A DNA stretch of 9,856 bases, from contig JBBSEX010000077.1 of the NCBI GenBank assembly GCA_038239345.1, positions 1 through 9,856 on the forward strand, given 5' to 3'. The notes under the pieces are model-generated. The model had not been told where the DNA came from, made no database searches, and worked only from the letters and a program-made list of their open reading frames with translations. The DNA is from JBBSEX01 sp038239345. Lineage in GTDB: Bacteria > Acidobacteriota > Terriglobia > Bryobacterales > Bryobacteraceae. The translations under genes were made by a program, and so were the position numbers. Below, piece after piece: positions 7,172 to 9,856 of the stretch (position 1 is the stretch's first letter; each line of letters opens with the position of its first letter).

Positions 7172-7230
7172 AGGGTTGGAGGTGCGCCGGTGCGCCGTGC
7201 TTGCGTACCTCTTCAACCAGAACCAAATCG

Positions 7231-7238
7231 GAAAGGAG
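7231..7238 (+). promoter_or_regulatory. Shine-Dalgarno deciding the trbE start
   Basis: GAAAGGAG precedes the ATG at 7249 with a 10-nt spacing. It fixes the trbE start well inside the longer open frame, which opens at 6988 within trbD. Confidence 0.75.
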
Positions 7239-7248
7239 TTTGAGGGAA

Positions 7249-9732
7249 ATGCAGAAGTTCGAACATCGACGGAAGCCACGGGGTCTCGCGGACCTTCTGC
7301 TTCCATTCGCTTTGATCGAAGACGGAGTGCTGCTCCAGCAAGACGGATCGCTCTTGACAGGCTGGACATATCGCGGGCCTGACATGATGTCCGCGGCTGC
7401 TGCCGAGATGGATGCACTCAGCGCCCGTTTCAATTCCGTCCTGCGTCTCGGAAGCGGCTGGATGATTCAGTGCGACGCGATCCGATCTATTGCGCCAGGC
7501 TACCCGAACAATGGCGCATTCCCCGATCCGATCACCCGAATCATCGACGACGAGCGTCGGCAACAGTTCATGCAGGAAGGAGCACATTTTGAGTCCGAAT
7601 ATTTTCTTACGCTCACCTACCTGCCACCCGCCGAAGCGGAACAGAGAATGAAGGGCTGGATGTTCGAAGGCGGGGCCGCATACAGCAGCACTCGAACAGC
7701 CCAACAAACGCTTGAGTACTTCCGGAACCGAGTCGATGCATTCGAGAATGTGTTCGCGCAGCTTTTTCGCACCGAACGATTGCAACGCATCATACTGACG
7801 GACGACGGCTTCTCCCAAACGCACGACAGGCTCTTGCGGTATTTGCGACGGTGTGTGAGCGGGCTTGATCACCCATTCGCCTCTCCTGACCTCCCGTGTT
7901 ACCTGAACGAACTTCTTGCGTGTGAGGATTTCCTCGGCGGCATTGAGCCTCAAATTGGGCGAAAGCACGCTCGCGTCATCGCAATTGATGGGTTTCCAAA
8001 AATGAGCTCACCGGGCATCCTGCGTGAACTCGACGCACTTCCAATTGAGTACCGCTGGAACACCCGTGCCATCCTGATCGATGCCGAAGAAGCGCGTGGT
8101 CTGCTCGACATGCACCGGAAGAAGTGGCGCTCCAGAGTGCGAGGCTGGAAAGATCAGATCCTGAAAAGTCAGGCCGGAGCTGTCAACATCCACGCCCAGC
8201 ACATGGCGGCGGACGCCGAGGAGGCGATGAGTATCGCGGCAGCCGGCGATGTCCAGTTCGCGCAATATTCCGCTAACATCATTTGCCTTGATGAGGACGT
8301 GCATCGTCTTCACGAGAATTCGCGCGCGGTAATGAAGACTATTCAGAATCTGGGGTTCTCCTGTCGGGTCGAAACCGTCAATGCAGTTGAGGCTTGGAGG
8401 GGATCTCTGCCTGGCGACGGCTATCGCAATGTGCGCCGCGTCATCCTGCACTCTCTGAATCTTGCGGATATGCTCCCGATTACCTCGGTGTGGGCGGGGC
8501 TCCGTCACAATCCGTCTGCTCTGATGCCCAAGCAGAGTCCGCCCCTGCTGTACGCCGCGACGAGCGGAGCCACTCCATATCGCTTCAACCTGCACGTCTC
8601 AGATCTCGGTCACACTCTTGTCGTAGGTCCGTCCGGTGCAGGGAAATCCACGGCACTCGGCTTAATCGCTGCCCAATGGTTCCGTTACCCGCGTGCACAG
8701 GTTTTTGCTTTCGATCGCGGGTATTCGGTTTGGATGCTTACTGAGGCCGCAGGCGGAGAGTTCTATGATCTGGCTGGTCCCAAGACTGATCTCGCCTTCT
8801 GTCCCTTGCGAGACGTTGATTCTGATTCAGATGTTCAGTGGGCCGTTGGATGGATCGAAGTCCTGTGTGAGTTGAACGGGCTGAAGTTCTCGCCAAAACA
8901 TCGAAACGCGGTTACAGATGCTGTTCTCCGTCTCCAACTTTCGCCAACCAGAACGCTCACCGAACTATCTGCCAATGTTCAGGACACGGAGATCCGGGAC
9001 GCTCTGCAGCACTTTACGGTTATGGGTCCGATGGGCTCACTCCTCGATGCCGACCACGACATGCTCGGAGATGGCCGCTTTCTGAGTTTCGAAACCGAGA
9101 ACCTGATGCAACTCGATGACAAGGCAGTGATCCCTGTTTTGCTTTTCCTTTTCCGGCGCATTGAGCAGCGGCTGGATGGTTCTCCGACCCTTATCGTGCT
9201 TGACGAAGCGTGGTCATATTTGCAGCACTCTCTGTTTCGCAACCGCCTGCGCGACTGGCTGAAAACGATGCGGCGGAAGAATGCGGTTGTGGTTATGGCT
9301 ACTCAACAGATCAGCGACATCGCAAATTCTGAGATCTCAGATGTCGTGCTGGAGAACTGCCCTACCAAGATCCTCCTGCCCAACGCGGAGTCAAAGACTC
9401 CCGGCTCACGCGCCTTTTACGAACGGGTCGGACTAAACGAACGTGAGCTCGAAATTCTTCAGGTCAGTGTTCCGAAGCAGCACTATTATGTCGTGAGCAA
9501 GTTGGGCCGCCGTTTGGTGGATCTGGGAGTCGGTAAAGTTGCTTTGGCGTGGGTCGGTGTCAATGGCCGGGAAGAGCGGCAACTCGTGGAAGCGGTGATG
9601 GAGCGATTTCCAAGAACATGGCGTTCGGAATGGCTTCGTTTGAGGGGGCTTCAGCGATGGGCCGATTATTTCTGTTCGCTTGAAGAAGCCGAGGTGCCAG
9701 AAGAGGAGATCGCATTATGCGCAAATTCGTAA
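7249..9732 (+). CDS. trbE: Conjugal transfer ATPase TrbE (VirB4 family)
   Basis: An 827-residue ATPase, the largest conserved energy component of the type IV secretion apparatus, acting at the inner membrane with TrbD and TrbB. The N-terminal half (about 1-430) is the CagE/TrbE/VirB domain, beginning with the family-like RGLADLLLPFALIEDGVLL (11-29). The C-terminal half is a RecA/VirD4-like ATPase with Walker A GPSGAGKS (460-467) and Walker B TLIVLDEAW (647-655), both intact. A later MATQQISDI segment, just before residue 700, is also typical of VirB4 proteins. Length agrees with known TrbE proteins. The ATG at 7249 is chosen because of the strong Shine-Dalgarno before it; the 87 extra codons upstream to 6988 overlap trbD in another frame and have no family resemblance. 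Its 3' end overlaps trbJ by 16 bp, so the two are probably translationally coupled. Confidence 0.95.
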   Translation: MQKFEHRRKPRGLADLLLPFALIEDGVLLQQDGSLLTGWTYRGPDMMSAAAAEMDALSARFNSVLRLGSGWMIQCDAIRSIAPGYPNNGAFPDPITRIIDDERRQQFMQEGAHFESEYFLTLTYLPPAEAEQRMKGWMFEGGAAYSSTRTAQQTLEYFRNRVDAFENVFAQLFRTERLQRIILTDDGFSQTHDRLLRYLRRCVSGLDHPFASPDLPCYLNELLACEDFLGGIEPQIGRKHARVIAIDGFPKMSSPGILRELDALPIEYRWNTRAILIDAEEARGLLDMHRKKWRSRVRGWKDQILKSQAGAVNIHAQHMAADAEEAMSIAAAGDVQFAQYSANIICLDEDVHRLHENSRAVMKTIQNLGFSCRVETVNAVEAWRGSLPGDGYRNVRRVILHSLNLADMLPITSVWAGLRHNPSALMPKQSPPLLYAATSGATPYRFNLHVSDLGHTLVVGPSGAGKSTALGLIAAQWFRYPRAQVFAFDRGYSVWMLTEAAGGEFYDLAGPKTDLAFCPLRDVDSDSDVQWAVGWIEVLCELNGLKFSPKHRNAVTDAVLRLQLSPTRTLTELSANVQDTEIRDALQHFTVMGPMGSLLDADHDMLGDGRFLSFETENLMQLDDKAVIPVLLFLFRRIEQRLDGSPTLIVLDEAWSYLQHSLFRNRLRDWLKTMRRKNAVVVMATQQISDIANSEISDVVLENCPTKILLPNAESKTPGSRAFYERVGLNERELEILQVSVPKQHYYVVSKLGRRLVDLGVGKVALAWVGVNGREERQLVEAVMERFPRTWRSEWLRLRGLQRWADYFCSLEEAEVPEEEIALCANS
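9703..9708 (+). promoter_or_regulatory. Shine-Dalgarno of trbJ, inside trbE
   Basis: GAGGAG lies 8 nt before the ATG at 9717, within the last codons of trbE. It supports this overlapping start. Confidence 0.6.
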
Positions 9733-9856
9733 TCACGGCGGTCGTGTTGGCGTGCGTTGGAATTCGAAACCCTGAGCCTGCTCAGGGTGGCGCGTTCGCA
9801 ACGGAGATAACGCAGCTTCTCAATCACGCGCAACTCATCATGGGCTACCTCCGGCA
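9717..9856 (+). CDS. trbJ: Conjugal transfer protein TrbJ (VirB5-like), 5' part only
   Basis: Only the first 46 codons are in the window. The peptide opens with a positively charged, hydrophobic signal-like segment (MRKFVITAVVLACVGI) and continues with GGAFATEITQLLNHAQLIMG. That agrees well with the mature N-terminus of TrbJ proteins, which often read GGxxATEfTQLLN. TrbJ is a periplasmic, VirB5-like component tied to pilus assembly and entry exclusion (with TrbK) in P-type systems. The signal peptide is unusual: a polar RNPEPAQ insert, encoded by a perfect DNA palindrome, separates the hydrophobic core from the mature region, and no clean AxA cleavage site is visible. Its position directly after trbE is the canonical gene order. 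The start has a Shine-Dalgarno and overlaps trbE by 16 bp. Confidence 0.85.
   Translation, partial: MRKFVITAVVLACVGIRNPEPAQGGAFATEITQLLNHAQLIMGYLR
9770..9787. repeat. Perfect 8-bp palindrome CCCTGAGC-CT-GCTCAGGG inside the trbJ signal-peptide codons
   Basis: Two perfect 8-bp arms with a 2-bp centre lie within coding sequence and encode the residues NPEPAQG. The left arm and centre (CCCTGAGCCTG) resemble the core of short palindromic repeats that I recall as dispersed in many bacterial genomes. It could therefore be a captured repeat or simply a chance palindrome; only one copy is seen here. Confidence 0.5.

Noticed and set aside
6988..7248. N-terminal extension of trbE
   Set aside because: The extra codons overlap trbD in another frame and resemble no TrbE sequence. 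The ATG at 7249 has a strong Shine-Dalgarno.
7213..7968. 251-codon open frame on the minus strand, and a second at 8008-8595
   Set aside because: Both are antisense to trbE and show no recognisable domain. They are expected shadows in GC-rich coding DNA.
1..9856. CRISPR array, tRNA or rRNA genes, insertion sequence ends
   Set aside because: No regularly spaced repeats, cloverleaf-like sequence, rRNA sequence or transposase gene with inverted ends was recognised by eye.

Overview
The window looks like part of a chromosomal or integrated conjugative region from a moderately GC-rich soil-type bacterium. The style of the S41 peptidase, the sigma/anti-sigma pair and the Trb genes reminds me of Acidobacteriota (Bryobacter/Solibacter-like). 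That placement rests on recalled sequence style, not on a search, and is only a moderate guess.

Layout. At the left edge (60-641, plus strand) is the C-terminal half of an S41-type peptidase whose N-terminal part is missing. Three minus-strand genes follow, read right to left: a small sigma-70/ECF-like factor (5285-4647), a single-pass membrane anti-sigma-like protein with an HxxxCxxC zinc motif (4591-3914), and a 1013-residue enzyme that joins a PD-(D/E)XK nuclease domain to an N6-adenine methyltransferase and a target-recognition region (3843-802). The last is most like a type IIG (Eco57I/MmeI-style) restriction-modification protein. The gaps of 55 and 70 bp allow a single transcript.

From a 170-bp divergent region, the plus strand carries a tight P-type conjugation operon in the order trbB-trbC-trbD-trbE-trbJ: the VirB11-like ATPase, pilin, VirB3-like protein, VirB4-like ATPase, and the start of the VirB5-like TrbJ. 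It runs off the right edge, where trbL, trbF, trbG and trbI would be expected.

How they may work together. The trb genes build a mating-pair-formation type IV secretion apparatus. The divergent region contains a GGAAC-N16-GTCTC element on the minus strand that fits an ECF-type promoter for the sigma gene, plus a TCCGCC/GGCGGA hairpin just before trbB. One inference is that an envelope-sensing sigma/anti-sigma switch controls its own operon, possibly together with the restriction-modification gene, and perhaps the divergent transfer operon. The restriction enzyme could stabilise or protect the mobile element. No relaxase, coupling protein, integrase or att site is visible here.
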